From Litoditis marina (lineage: Eukaryota > Nematoda > Chromadorea > Rhabditida > Rhabditidae): DNA of 64,000 nt. Shown one piece after another: positions 37,609-50,770 of this stretch. Under the pieces are notes generated by a model, which was given only the letters and a program-made list of their open reading frames with translations, had not been told where the DNA came from and made no database searches. How positions within the stretch are numbered: the first letter of the stretch is position 1; each line of letters begins with the position of its first letter. A program made the translations under genes and the position numbers. Location of the stretch: the NCBI GenBank assembly GCA_964036275.1, contig OZ038440.1, positions 4,439,690-4,503,689 on the forward strand, read 5' to 3'.

Positions 37609-37801
37609 TAGTGAGTGCCAAATTTATAATATTCTGTCTCTTGCTGGATTCGAACCTGCGAGCAAAAGATTCGTAGCAGGGCGCTGACCACTGCACTATT
37701 AGAGCACACAACAGGTGAGCTTTGGAATCGAAGACATGTGTGCGTACACAGTGTAAAGTGAGATATACAGTACCCTCCCGCCTTTCCGTTGGCGACGACT
37801 A
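37609..37801 (-). mobile_element. 193-bp TA-flanked element with tRNA-like core (best-defined copy)
   Basis: The right arm has the empty site: CTATCAG-TA-GGGTTCG at 46794-46809. Here the same flanks enclose 193 bases with TA on both sides. The ends read TAGTGAGTGCCAA and, from the other side, TAGTCGTCGCCAA, an imperfect inverted repeat. On the element's plus strand it contains TAGCGCAGTGGTTAGCG, like a tRNA D-arm/box A, then CTCGCAGGTTCGATTCCGGC, like a T-arm/box B. Other copies: 32938-33130, 38807-38999, 41886-42078, 49849-50041, 59115-59304, partial 32828-32937. It has no ORF. Confidence 0.85.
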
Positions 37802-38806
37802 TAGGGTTCGTTGTATTTATTGTGTTTGTGTTTGTGGTTGGAGTCCGTCGCTTTTCTATTTGAATTTCACGAATCTGGCGTGAATTTGAGAATAAACTAC
37901 CACGAAAAAATGTTCACTTCGTATACAAACCTTGTCCACGTTGACTTTCGCCGAGTGGTTGTTGTTCTCCTCCAGAATACAACAGGGAGACATGAAGTGG
38001 AGGGGAAGTCTCCAGAATTCCAGCTCGTACCGTAATCGAATGGGACAGACGTCAAGGGGGCGATGTAGTTTACCTGGAAGTGTTGTTTTCAAAAAAAAAA
38101 CATTGTGTCGTTTTTCCGTTTTCTAATTGTAGTATGCTAAATTTCGGAAAATCTGTGGAATAGAGTTCCAAACTGTTTATCAGAATATGACAAATGAACA
38201 CTGTTTTCATACGTGACGAATTCCTATTCAGAAAAGTGATTCGAAAATTCTATGCGTGCGCTCAAATTTGATTGGTATAAATTATTCGGCAGTTTCCGAT
38301 GTTTACTTGGAAGTATTTTGATTTTGAAGGTGTTTGCTCTTATTTTACAAAAAACTAGGTATCCTTTTTTTGAAATTCTGAACCGAGCGAGATTAGAGTT
38401 TTCCTCAAAATATTTTTATTGGACTTCTTTTATATTTCTTGTACATATTTATCCAAAACTAATCTTTACTTTCTTTACACTCGTTTTTTATACTAATACC
38501 CTTCACGTCGGCGCATTACGCCCGCGTTTTTGGTGAAAAAAATATGGGTATCGACTTACGCCGGCGTAATTCGCCAACTAAATCAATACGCATGGTATGT
38601 ATTGGTGTACTCTGACGTAAAACGCCCGCGTAAAAAGTATGGCCCCGGCCTAAAGCAACGGGATGAAACTGCAAACACAGTGGTGTAAAGTAACATACAT
38701 CGTATTGGGTATGCTTTGAAACCAGCGAACCCCATAATAGAGCAAAACACAAGGTGGTATCGAATAAGGAATAACCGCCCTTTAGAGTATGATCATAGTA
38801 TGAGTG

Positions 38807-38999
38807 TAGTCGTCGCCAACGGAATAGCGGGAGGGTACTGGATATCTCACTTTCCGCTGTGTACGCACACATGTATTCAATTGGAACGCTTGGCAGTTAT
38901 GTGCTCTAATAGCGCAGTGGTTAGCGTCCTGCTGCGAATCATTTGCTCGCAGGTTCCATTCCGGCGAGAGACAGAAATGAATGAATTTGGCACTCACTA
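38807..38999 (+). mobile_element. 193-bp TA-flanked tRNA-like element
   Basis: Plus orientation, TAGTCGTCGCCAACGG to GGCACTCACTA, exactly 193 bases. The left arm has the near-empty site GAGTAGTATAACTCG at about 29852-29866. Core TAGCGCAGTGGTTAGCG and GCTCGCAGGTTCCATTCC are preserved. Confidence 0.85.
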
Positions 39000-40231
39000 T
39001 AGTATAAACTCGATACATGTCATAATTTACGAACATCAACCGGAAGGCAACGGGATCAAACTACAAACACAGCGAAATAGTAACATACATCGTATGGGCT
39101 CGCTTCGGAGCGAGCGAACCCTAAAAGATCTTTAGTCGATTGTTCTCATCAAAAACCATGAACATCTTATGAGCCACGTGCTAGTATTGCATGTTGCCAT
39201 GAATAAAATTCTCGTTCGACGTTCACAGCGTTTTGTTCTTGAGGTGATATCATTTCCCTCTATTTCTGGACTTCTTATTGACTACTTTTTTCTAGTTTTC
39301 TTCAATTTTAATGAGTCTGAAAACGGATTGTTACTGCACTAGAAATATTGCTTTTCACAAACACAAGAAATAGTACTACACAGAATTCTCTCGTTTATGA
39401 TGTTTCGCCTTTTGTGTTGGTGTCAGTAATCCTATGAACTTTATATTATTATTACAATTGAAATTTGTTTTATAGTTGGTGTTCCGGATTGGAAGCAAGT
39501 TTAGCATGTTCACATGTTCACTGACATTGAAAAGTAGACATACAGAACTGGGTTTCAACAAACCCTTCTATGAATAAAACTAGTTTTTACAGATGTGGCT
39601 CCGGTAGTTCTGACACTGCACTTATTTCGAATGTTAGTAAAAGTTGGTAGTTCATTCAAGTTGCTCGGAATCATTGAAAACATAAATGATGGGCGAATAC
39701 TTGTTTCTGGATAAAATGAGGTTTTGGTCTATAATTCGGTCGAAAGCGCGTCTTATGTGACTTCTTTTATCCAATTTAGTCAGAAAAACTGCTTTACAAA
39801 GAAGGAGCTATCGCCTCCAGAATAATCGAAATTATTCGTCATCCAGAAACTTTATAAAAAGTCACCAAATTGTCGGTGTAGCTTGATCTTGAAACACTAC
39901 TTACTATTTTAATCGAAAATTAACGAGATCAAACTATAGTACAGTGGGGGCAACACTTTTGCCATATACATCCTTCTTTGAAAAGGGCAAACCTTGAAGC
40001 TCACCTCACGCAACCTCTAAATGTTGTCCTAGGTAGTTTATCATTGATAGTTCGAAAAAGGTTTCGTTTCACATCACTTTAGAACCACAGTTCAAAACCC
40101 TCTATGTAAATAACACATTCGCTGCCAATTGTCAATAACTATTTAAGAGTCAACAACTGAAACAACACCAATAAAAGAACAAAATCAATTTTAGCGAATA
40201 AAAATAAAACTAAACCGTTGGCGGAACTCAC

Positions 40232-40309
40232 ACATTTAATACTGGGTCTTCCTCGTTTGATGGTGCGACGATTATGCATATTTATAGTGGAAAGGGGGAC
40301 TGCGAATCT
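40232..40309 (-). other. Candidate small exon, right copy
   Basis: Identical to 31072-31149, with ATG at 40279 and the same strong acceptor and donor. If the left copy is the first exon of the 15-24 kb Kv gene, this one would be a duplicate alternative first exon. Unproven. Confidence 0.25.
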
Positions 40310-41004
40310 CTGAAATAATTATAGAAAACATGGGAAACTGACGCAAGACAAGGAATATAGACTTAATCGCAAGGTTTCATTAGAGAAGAGTTCAAGATGA
40401 GATGAACCGGGGTTAATATTTCTTTTCCTTTGTTGGGTTTCGTTTTCGCTGTTTTTTTTGGTTCATGTAATACTGTGAATGAAGGTGTATATGGAATTAT
40501 AGTACGTATGATGTGTCACGTTACCTTGCGTGAGTTACGTGAATGTAAATTACGTATGTATCACAGAACCTTGATACCATCCTGCGTCTCTCTCTTTGCG
40601 CTCTATTTCGCGAGATTTGTATCCAAACGAGAGGTGAAGAGATTGGAGTGTGAGGAGACGCAGGTTGGGATGTGACAGTCGGGTTATTTCTGAACTTGGC
40701 TGCAAAAAATAAAAAAGCTTCGATTCTAGGCTGACTGGAAGCCAAAGATACTGTGCGATCCTTCGAAGCACTTTGGGCAATTTTTCGCTCCTAGTTCTAC
40801 ATTATTTTAGATTTATTGTATTTTTAATATAATAATTGCTCATAATCTCCACGTCTTCAACTTCAATGTCAATGTTCAGTTGAATGTCTTCACGCCAATG
40901 ATTTCCCGACATGTCTCGCGCAGACAGGTTTCTTCCTAGCCCAATCGGGATATCTCAAGGTTATATCTCAGTCGGATATCGCCGACTTTCGCATATCAGA
41001 ACGT

Positions 41005-41076
41005 GGCCGGATGGTCTAGTGGTATGATTCTCGCTTAGGGTGCGAGAGGTCCCGGGATCGATCCCCGGTCCGGCCC
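41005..41076 (+). tRNA. tRNA-Pro (AGG), right copy
   Basis: Identical over its 72 bases to the gene at 31847-31918, with intact cloverleaf, anticodon AGG and box A/B. Flanks are also duplicated, so both copies probably have the same expression signals. Confidence 0.95.
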
Positions 41077-41625
41077 TAATTTTGTATTTTGCAATTTACG
41101 TTTTTTTCATCTACTTTGCATTTTAAGGAGAAAAAACTGTTCTTGCTTCAGGTGTTATGCCAGAGTGCCACTTTAAATAATCAGAAAAGTGTGTAGATCT
41201 ACAAAAACTAACCCAACCTGCGTTTTTACAATGACTTAGAAAATATCGCATGTCGGATAACAAAAAACTTAATAGTGGTAGATTTATTCAAAATATGTTC
41301 TAGAATGACAAAAATACAACTTAATTTCAAATAATGAAGAAGTTGCAGGAAAGTTCTTCAATCGGAACACGAAGTAAGTTGATGTGTGATTTTTCATGAG
41401 AATAAGCAGGGGAAATGAGGGATGTTGAATGAGGAATAATCCAATCATTTAGGGCCGTCGCAGCATAACACGCGATGTTTAGGAGCATATTCTAGTAGTT
41501 CGTAGAACAGTCACATAGAACGTAACGTGTACTATTCAATCGCAGTTCTGAATTTTCATGTGTATCACAAGTTTCACATGATAATGTATTTGATTAGCAA
41601 GCAGCCATATAGAACGTGAACAACG

Positions 41626-41808
41626 TTAGGCCACATTCATACTTTTTACGTCGGCGTTTAACGCCGGCGTTTAACGCCGGCGTTAGTAGTGAAGAAAACA
41701 TACGTATTGATTCGCGCCGGCGGAAACGCCAATAAAATCGATGCGCATGTGTTCTTCACGGTAACGCCGGCGTTAAACGCCGACGTAAAAAGTATGAGAG
41801 CGGCCTTA
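41626..41808. repeat. Inverted-repeat element ATACTTTTTACGTCGGCG, copy 3
   Basis: Starts TTAGGCCACATTCATACTTT and ends with the complement AAAAAGTATGAGAGCGGCC. Includes several GGCGTTTAACGCCGGCG blocks. Specific to the right arm. Confidence 0.75.
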
Positions 41809-41885
41809 GATTGCAAAATGTGCCAGTGGTTAGGATAAGAATTGTGAGTAGAAACAAAATGAGGCATTTTAGCCGGAGAGAACTA

Positions 41886-42078
41886 TAGTCGTCGAAAACG
41901 GAAAGGCGGAAGGGTACAGTATATCTCAATTTCCACTGTGTACAGACACATGTCTCCGATTCCGCAGCTCGCCGGTTATGGATTCTCGTAGCGCAGTGGT
42001 CAGCGCTTGGCTACCAATCTTTTGCTCGCAGCTTCGATACCGGCGACAGACAAAAAATTATAAATTTGGCGTCCCCTA
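41886..42078 (+). mobile_element. 193-bp TA-flanked tRNA-like element
   Basis: Plus orientation, from TAGTCGTCGAAAACGG to the GTCCCCTA end. Core TAGCGCAGTGGTCAGCG and CTCGCAGCTTCGATACCGGC. Box B differs from the best copies. Confidence 0.8.
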
Positions 42079-42912
42079 TAACACAAAATACGGTTGAATG
42101 AATGCGCGCATTTTTCGAAATGTTAAAACTGGTAACATGGTGCAACCTAAGCAACCTAAGCAGAACGATGTTACCTGGTTACCTCGGCTTATTGAAACTA
42201 CATTCTTTCTGGAATAGGGCATGCATCTAAACTTTTGAATGAATGAAAATCCACGTATAAAATAAAATAACAAAATCAATTCGAAAGTTTATTGAATCAC
42301 AAACGAATGTGGACATTGCCAAACATTTCAACAAGCTCTTTTGTACGAATTCTCTCCCATATTTTCAACGGGAGCAACAATTACTACAGTAAAAAATAAA
42401 ATTGGATTAAGAACTTGTCAACAGTTAACATCAAAAATCTGTCTCATAGTAACTATGGAATCTAAGCAGGAGTTTTACGAACAAAGTTTACATCCAATTC
42501 TCGAAAATCACTTTTTAAAATACAATTTGTGGTACAACAATTACAACAATTACAAGTCAATATCCGTATAATCTGCTGGAACCGTCTACATGGTTGAGTT
42601 TGGTCTATCTAGAATATGGTAAGTTGTAGAAGAGATCATTTATGGGAGAACACATAATACCCGTGTGAGATGCTTTCGGAGGGTATGTGTATGGTTGAAT
42701 TTCAGAACAGTAGAAACTTTGAATAAGCTCAGATTATAGAAAATACAAACTAGGTAAACCGCACGAAAACTCGAATGACTACACATTCTCACGATTCGAG
42801 AAAGAAAATCCACTTTTTTTAAAAATATAAAAAATAGATCATGAGCTGCTCATGAACTTATCACGAGGAAGTTGTGTGAACTGTAAATGACGTTGTAGGG
42901 ATCTCCAGATTC

Positions 42913-45900
42913 TCAGAACACGTGTCTCTTGTTCCGGCTCCTTCTGGAGCCTCCCTCGTCGTCGTCGCCCGCCCATCCGCCAGTTGATTCGGCGAACTTA
43001 TCGATTATCATGGATATCGGGAAGGCGAGCACTATGATGCCGCACACCGACGCCATCGCCGCCACCACTTTTCCTCCTAGAAAAATGGTTATTTCAAATA
43101 GGACTGTGTGTATTACAGTCTTTTTTGTACGTATACCCTAGCTCATTAAATGAAGAGTAAGACTTTGGAATACAAACTTTTTGCATTTAGTGTTTAACTT
43201 ATTTAAAACAAAAATATTTGTAGTCACCAAAATCGTCTTGAATCAGAGTCGAAACTATTTTGAGTGGCACCTTTCTTTTAGTTACTAAACAAAGGACTGT
43301 ACCTGCAGTAACCGGCACCAGATCCCCATAGCCGACAGTAGTCATGGTTATCACACCTGGAAGACAAAAATATCATTTCATAAAGTACTTTTTTTTACTC
43401 TATTTTGACATCTCTGTCGTTTTTCTCTCTCTAAGAAAATGGCTCTGAAAACGAAATTTCTCCACTTGAATTGTATACCCTCACAGGGTCACACGTACAT
43501 TATTTTTGAAATTTGAATGTTAGGTTTCACTTATTTTAGTTCGACTATGATGCTCACACTAAGAAAAACCGTATTACGATCTAGCTTGTTTTACTGTGCA
43601 TTTTAAGAATCGAATACAGGTTTCAAGATATCCATCAAGTTTCAAATTTTTATTGGTGATGTGACGAATAAAACTTGAAACTTGGTGGATATTTATCTTG
43701 AAACACGTATTCGGAACTTTTTCTAGTAATAAAAACTCACACCACCAGCAGGCTGCGGGAATGGAATAGAACTTCGAATTAGGCTCGTCCCTCTCGAAAA
43801 AATAGATAGCGGTGGAGAATAACATGATACCTAAAACGGAATGTGATATAACTAGATTTTCAACTAGGTGGCTTTCCAAATTTTCATAAATGTAAGATGT
43901 GTTCACAAATCAGTGATCAGACTAGCACTGAAACTTGGTCACCCCCTGATTCACACACTCTATATTGTGCTCGAAACATGTGTCTGATGAGATTCATCAT
44001 CGGTAATAAACTCGATTGCGCTGGTTAGAGCTTTTTCTATGTTCGAGAGTTCAAGGAGTGCACGTAGCAAATGAAAACAATACCATAATGAGTTAAATGT
44101 ATTTGAAAAGCAGAAAAAACATTGAAAATAAAAAAAGTATAGTCAATACCACACCACTTTCAATTCATTTAGTGATTACCAAAATATACCCAATCACTAA
44201 TCACTCGATTTTGAGATTGAAGTGTATATCGGTTGATCATTTGTCAAAAACTGAACTTACCCGTGACCAGGAACATCCCCAGCATACTCAGTTCGGCCGC
44301 ACTTTTCTTCATTGTCTCCCCGAACGCGCGCAGCCCGGTACTGTAGCGCGCCAGTTTGAAGATTCGCGCGACGCGCGCGAGACGCATCACTCGCACCACC
44401 AGCATAGCACCTGAAAATACAACAAATGTATTCCTATAAAGTTGTATTTGCAGAGTCAATCTAACTGTAACCTGTTTTTTCACTTTCCATCAAGCATTCC
44501 TTTCCCTATTTTACAAAGGCAGAATAATGTATACAGCGTACATACGCTGATAATCATGTTTTCTGTATTGTTGGAAATAGAAAACCGGGATCACCAAAAA
44601 GTTTGAAAAAATTGAAGTTTATATGAAAGTTACCTCTGAAATTCTTCATCCACTGCAACTCGCTGAAGGTTTCAATGAGAAACGGCAGGATAGTCAGAAT
44701 GTCTATGACATTCAAAGGAGAACGCGCGAACTCTGCCTGAAAAAAAAACAGTTCACTCTGCATTATAGTCGAAACCAGAACTGGTTTAAGAACTATTGAT
44801 TACAAAATTGTCTAACTTGAATAAATCCCTAAAACTAGTTTCATACTTCTTGTTTTCATCGTCCTATTGGCATTTCATTGGAAGACAAATTAAAAAATCC
44901 GGGCTGTTCGTGTTAATAATATTGTAACAGTGAGAAAAATATTCATCACGGAGTACAACATTGTCAAATGAAATGCAGAAGAAAGTTTAGTGCCATTACT
45001 CACCTTTCTGGGACTGACGAGAAATCGGACAATGTATTCCACAGTGAAATAGGCCATACAACTGGAAGATTGTAAGGTAAATTACATATATCGATTGTTT
45101 AACTAAAGTCTTCACGCGTGAGAAGTGACAGTGTTTCTTGCAGATTGTAGGATCAAGCGTATTGAAAACAATCTTATGAACTGATTCACAGGATCCTAGC
45201 ACAGTTTACCCGGGTATATTGCAGTATATACCGAGATTACTAGAACTTCAAGTGGTAACATGATCTTTTCGTTTGAATGTTTCTTCTCTCCCATTCGTCG
45301 AGTAATTTTGGGGACTCACCACAACTCCATCCAGGTCAAAAGAAAATGGGGTTCCTTGTGTTCGTCTTGTAGTTCGGGCATTGAGCTCAAAATGAGGCCT
45401 GTAATCGATTCACGGTTCAGATTAGTTGATACCGATTGAAATGTACTTTTGGTGTTATCGTCACGTTAAATCGGAAGTTATCAAAGTTATCCAGTCATAC
45501 GTCACTGAATTCCGATTATCCCTGAAATCTCTCTGATTGCACCCCATTTGCCCCCTACTTTGCCCCTGTCCATATCCGGATATGGACAGAGGCGAAACAG
45601 GGGGCAAATAAGGTGCAATCAGGGAAAAAGTGGGGAAATTTCCGAGAAAAGTCAGGGAAATTTCAGAGAAAAATTAAGCAAATTTTTTTTCCACATTCAG
45701 AAATATTTCTTACTTTGATACTATTTACGGTGAATTGTTAACATTAAGCGAGAATGAACATCTCGAAAAATTCTCTAACTGATGCTCCTCAGATTAGATA
45801 AGCATCTATTTTCCCTGCTTATTCTTTTATAGAAAACAAAGTGTTTTCAAAAAGAAATAGCCAAGAGAAAGTCTTTCCTTCAACATCTAATCAAAGTTGA

Positions 45901-48508
45901 ACTTTTTTCGAATGTTACAAAGGGCTTTCAACAAAAGCGAAACGATTTGAAATGGACGAATTGCGCACAGCCGGACCCCTGGCTGCGCCGTATCTAGTAC
46001 GGGTTTCTCAAAAGTGCGGCAGAACACAGTTTTGACCGGTATCTTCAACGAAATGACACTAAAACTTTATAATGTGTAGGCATAAGGTTCTGCTAATAGA
46101 TTATAGTAAAAAAAAGTGGTAAATCAACATTTTTAAATATCTCTGACATTTCCCTGATTTCACCCCATCTTCTCCCTGGTTTACCCCTGACTTACCCCCC
46201 TTTTACCCCAGAAAAAGCAGAGAAATTCTTCCCCCCTGATGCTCCCTGACAGATCAGGGAACGTCAACTTACTATGGTGAATGATTGAGTCGTACAAAAA
46301 GTCAAAGCTACCTGTCCTGCAGTTGTTGTCAGCTTACTCTTAAAAGTTGTTCAAGTTTCGTTTTACGTCAAACAGTATCGTTTGTTATATGGCTTCTAAC
46401 ATAATGCACGAACTATGATCACGGTTACTCGTGAACATAAAAAGAGGGTTTTCAGCAGAAGACAGTTGACTCACCCAGTAATGAGAACAACACAAAACTG
46501 GCAGATCCGATTGAGAATACTTTGGCGGTAAAGGAACTCCGCGGGTTCTCCAGCATCCGCCAGGTGCGTAACCGAAGAGGACCGAAGCATACTTTGTCGA
46601 AGGCGGAGGACGGAAGGGAACTCTCGATGTAACCCTGAAAATGAAGTGGAGACCTAATCTCAACTGTATTTTGATCTGCACATATAACAGAAACCGCAAT
46701 TCACAAGAAGAGAACAGAGAAATTGATCAAACCACAAAAACGCCAGTTGTAGCCAACTTTCACCATTTTAGCGTGTTTTTCTCTGCGTGACTTCTATCAG
46801 TAGGGTTCGTTGTATTTATTGTGTTTGTGTTTGTGGTTGGAATTCGTCGCTTTTCTATTTGAATTTCACGAATCTGGCGTGAATTTGAGAATAAACTACC
46901 ACGAAAAAATGTTCACTCCGTATACCAACCTTGTCCACGTTGACTTTCGCCGAGTGGTTGTTGTTCTCCTCCAGAATACAACAGGGAGACATGAAGTGGA
47001 GGGGAAGTCTCCAGAATTCCAGCTCGTAACGTAATCGAATGGGACAGACGTCAAGGGGGCGATGTAGTTTACCTGGAAGTGTTGTTTTCAGAAAAATATT
47101 GTGAAATTTTCTGTTTTTCAATTGCAGTATGCTAAATTTCGGAAAATCTGTGGAATAGAGTTCCAAACTGTTTATCAGAATATGACAAATGAAAACTGTT
47201 TTCATACGTGACGAATTCCTACTCAGAAAAGTGATTCGAAAATTCTATGCGTGCGCTCAAATTTGATTGGTATAAATTATTCGGCAGTTTCCGATGTTTA
47301 CTTGGAAGTATTTTGATTTTGAAGGTGTTTGCTCTTATTTTCACTCTCGCTATTATATACAAATCAACACCTTGGTTGCATGAACAGGTAGTTTGACTAG
47401 GATCAATGAAACATTCCGCAAGTTAGCAAAGTATCGAATAATGTTGTGTTTTGAGCCTACAAATCGCACTCAAACTAGGCTGAAAGAGACTGAAAGCAAA
47501 ACTTGTTTTCTTGTTATGATGTGTTTGTAGTTTGAGACTGCTGCAATTTAGTCGAACTTCGTAGACACATATCCAACCACAACTCATTCATTGTCACTCT
47601 GTGAACAACCCACTAACCTGTGATGTAATAATCGATGACGTATTCAAAAATTATGGGACTTCGCTCGAAATAATATTCATTTTGATGTTCGAAATACGCA
47701 TCACACTCGGTTAACCTCTCCACGTGAGACTTCTGACAGAATACGGCGAGTCGAGAGGATTCGAGACGTCTAGATATCTGGAGAAAATAACATTTTTGAC
47801 CTACTTCGACGTAATTTTCATCATGACGAACAGTTTATAAACTGTTCAAGTTTCGATTTTTATTACGTTCCAGCTTGAAAGACTACTAACACATAGAGAA
47901 CTGAGTTTCGTCCAAGATAAAAAGTGTTCGAGTGTTCTAGATTCCTACTTCTTACAAAAAAGACCCGAAATGTTACATCGAATGATTTTTTGATGACTGC
48001 GTTGCCTAATATATGAGGACACGATACCACCTTCTGGCTGACTAATGAAACATTTAGATCACGCACAAAACACGCAAAAAGTTAGATGTTACTAACGAAA
48101 CTATATACACAGCAGAAAACTCAGTTTCAACTACAAAATATTGAAAAATCCAAATATAGGTACAACAACTGGAAAACTACTCTTTTTAAACTTCATTGTA
48201 CACTTAAAGGGACCGATCCTCTTTAATTTGTAGGTTTGAGCCCCCAGAACACATCAACACGTTTGAGCTAACGTGTTGATGTGGTCCGCGATATCTGTAG
48301 TTTGATCAAGCTGGTTTTTTGGTCATAACTCCAACGCTCAGCTCGAACTACAAATATAATATTTTTACCCCTGAAACAGAAAGATAATTATTACCAAGTC
48401 TGTGGAAAGTTTTGCCTGGCGTCCTCCGACGTTTATGTTGACCATGGACTTTTTGAGGGTCCCATTGGACATGGGTGGTGGAGAAAGAAGAGGAGACAGG
48501 GAATCCAT
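42913..48508 (-). CDS. Voltage-gated potassium channel (Kv) alpha subunit, intact copy of duplicated gene
   Basis: 424 residues in 11 exons, 5' to 3' on minus: 48508-48395, 47777-47618, 47072-46930, 46634-46475, 45398-45320, 45061-45004, 44736-44634, 44410-44261, 43830-43741, 43356-43303, 43076-42913. All phases agree. T1 opens with MVNINVGGRQAKLSTDL (about 26-42) and runs to LEFWRL (about 113); S1 175-195, S2 205-232, S3 245-265, S4 273-300 (VVRVMRLARVARIFKLARY, six basic residues), S5 305-335, pore WWCVITMTTVGYGDLVP, S6 with AFPISMI, then a short tail with Asp/Glu and Arg clusters ending KRHVF. The S6 hinge and S4 closely match the first Kv locus, so the two are paralogues. Start chosen because an acceptor (AATATTTCAG) lies 7 bases before the ATG, fitting SL trans-splicing. 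Shab/KVS-like; orthologue not named. Confidence 0.92.
45450..46270. repeat. CCCC-rich insertion in Kv intron of the right arm
   Basis: Absent from the left arm. It includes a palindrome at 45532-45622 centred on GTCCATATCCGGATATGGAC, with arms TGATTGCACCCCATTTGCCC and its complement. A second block of the same sequence style (CCCTGATTTCACCCCATC...) lies at 46145-46262. Probably one element with related ends. Confidence 0.65.
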
Positions 48509-49848
48509 CGTGGATCTGAAATATTAAAAAAACTTGAAAAATATTGATTAAAGCACGTGTGAGTTCAAAAGTTGAATACGAACATAAAACCAAATCCATT
48601 GGAAAGTCCCTAGCAAAATGTATTCCTAATAGTGGCAAACGTATTGTTTTCCCTGTGATGTGTTATCGATGACGTTGAATGAATTGAAGTATTCATTGAG
48701 CCAGCTGATGCGCGAGAGTGTGTATAGATTACTCACGAAACTACAGAACATAGAAAAGAGCCAAAGACGCGGAGTTTGTTCTCAACTGCAAACCAGCAAA
48801 CTTCGAGAAAATGAGGAAGGACAGAAACTGAGATTTCAAATTACATTGAAAGTAATATTGCATAACACACTAAACATATGAACCGAATAAATTGAAAACT
48901 TTACCGAGTTAGTCATCTGTTTCTTTCTTTCTAGAAGAAGAAAACGATTTATAATGTGAACAGCTAAAATTTCTTCGATGAAAAGACAAAGCATTTGAAG
49001 AGAATGCAACTAGAACCAACAGTATATTTTTAGTTTCTCCGGCGTTCCTCCTCAATCTATGATTCATTTCTTCATGCATAGCGTAATATGTCTCAGCCGT
49101 TCAGAATGGAGGGTGTATAGTCTGTTTCAGACAATCGTTTACACATAAAATTATCATTCAAAACATGTAGACGGGCTCTCTAAAATGATAGATGTGAAAG
49201 CTCCAATACATTCGACTTTTTACGTTCATCATGAAGGTTCAAAAGTTTTTGAAGAAGTGTGTGTGTGAATAATAGAACAGAAACCATTCGGTTCTCTGAG
49301 AAAACATAGGGATAAACATAGCTGGAATAGCACGAGATGATTATATGGTAGGGGTCTCAGAGAAAAACAATGGAACAAGCAATGAGTCCGAAAAACAGAC
49401 ATAGAGACAAATTTTACCATCTTCCTCACAAACACACCGCTAACAATCATACAATTAAAACAAACTTACACACTAGAAACAGACAACAGAATGTTCAAAA
49501 ATTAGCATTCTCCATAGACTACGTGAATGTTTACCTATGCCTGAGTCTACTGAATTGCTGTACTTCTAGATGAATGCTAGGTCATAGGTTCAGGTCGTTA
49601 ATATGTTCCTCAACGTTACGTTTCCTTTGTACGTAGATATAACATAAGTTTCTCAATAGCGTATTGTAGTGTGGATGTCTCATCCAGAGGATATAACTAG
49701 GAATGAGCGAAGGGGTGCTCAGAAAGAGACGTACATCACAGCAGATAATCTCCTTTTCGGGAACTCATCTCAGAGATTAGACGTCATCAAACGCTGTGTT
49801 CTAGGGAGAGAGGAGAACCGCTACAAGAAGTGACCAAATCTATTTGTA

Positions 49849-50041
49849 TAGTCCTCGCCAACGGAAAGGCGGGAGGGTACTGTATATCTCACTTTCCGCT
49901 GTGTACGCATACATGTCCTCGATTCCAAAACACGCCCGTTATTTACTCAAATAGCCCAGTGGTTAGCGACCTGCTACGAACCTTTTGCTCGCAGGTTCGA
50001 TTCCGGTGAGAGACCAAAATTTATAAATTTGGCACCCACTA
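49849..50041 (+). mobile_element. 193-bp TA-flanked tRNA-like element
   Basis: Exactly 193 bases, TAGTCCTCGCCAACGG to GGCACCCACTA, with TA immediately outside each end. Contains TAGCCCAGTGGTTAGCG and CTCGCAGGTTCGATTCCGG. Confidence 0.85.
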
Positions 50042-50770
50042 TAGTTCGGTAGGTTACTTACGAAATTCAACCGAAATGCAACGGTTCAAACTACAAACTG
50101 AGAGGGATAGGGATAGGACCATAATCACAGCATAGGCTTGCTCCGGAGAGAGCGAACAGTGATAAACTTTACAAAATGATCTCGTAATTTACGTGAAATA
50201 GACGGGCCCGATTCCGTGGATGTTGGAGTAATATACTCGCGAAGCGTATTTGTCTGTTCCTGAACTGTGTGTTCAACACGTAATAAGCATGGATATTGTC
50301 CAACTACAAAATTATCCTACAATCTTTAAATATAAAAGGGTCTGGACACTTGATGAAGTACAAAAATTCCAACATAGAACATATTAACAAACAATCTGAA
50401 TATTTATTTGGCACGCCGCCAAAGTCAACTTGAAAAGTGTGAGAACTATATGGCACAGGTGTTCAAATTGTGCATCATAACTCGAGATACATTGAGTTTT
50501 ATTAATACAATAAAATAAACTGGGGTGAATTGTAAGATCCTAGAACATATTCAGTGGGCAATCTTGAAGACAACATGAACATATTTTATTCGCAGACCTT
50601 AGATGATGATAGCATGTGGATGAGCTATAACACCGCCTACTTTCTGCGTCCTTCCCTCATCAGCAGTGCATAACGAAGAAGTTATTTGTAAAATATTGTT
50701 TTGTGCTACACGTTCGCATTTTTTTGCAACATTTTTCAATGATATAGACGGGAAAAAGGAGAAGTATAAT

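Larger units (their letters stand above)
38497..47340. repeat. Segmental duplication, right arm
   Basis: Direct repeat of 29551-38345. It carries the second tRNA-Pro and the 3' nine exons of the intact Kv gene. Arm-specific insertions: 193-bp elements at 38807 and 41886, an ATACTTTTTACGTCGGCG element at 41626, and about 0.8 kb at 45450-46270. Confidence 0.93.
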
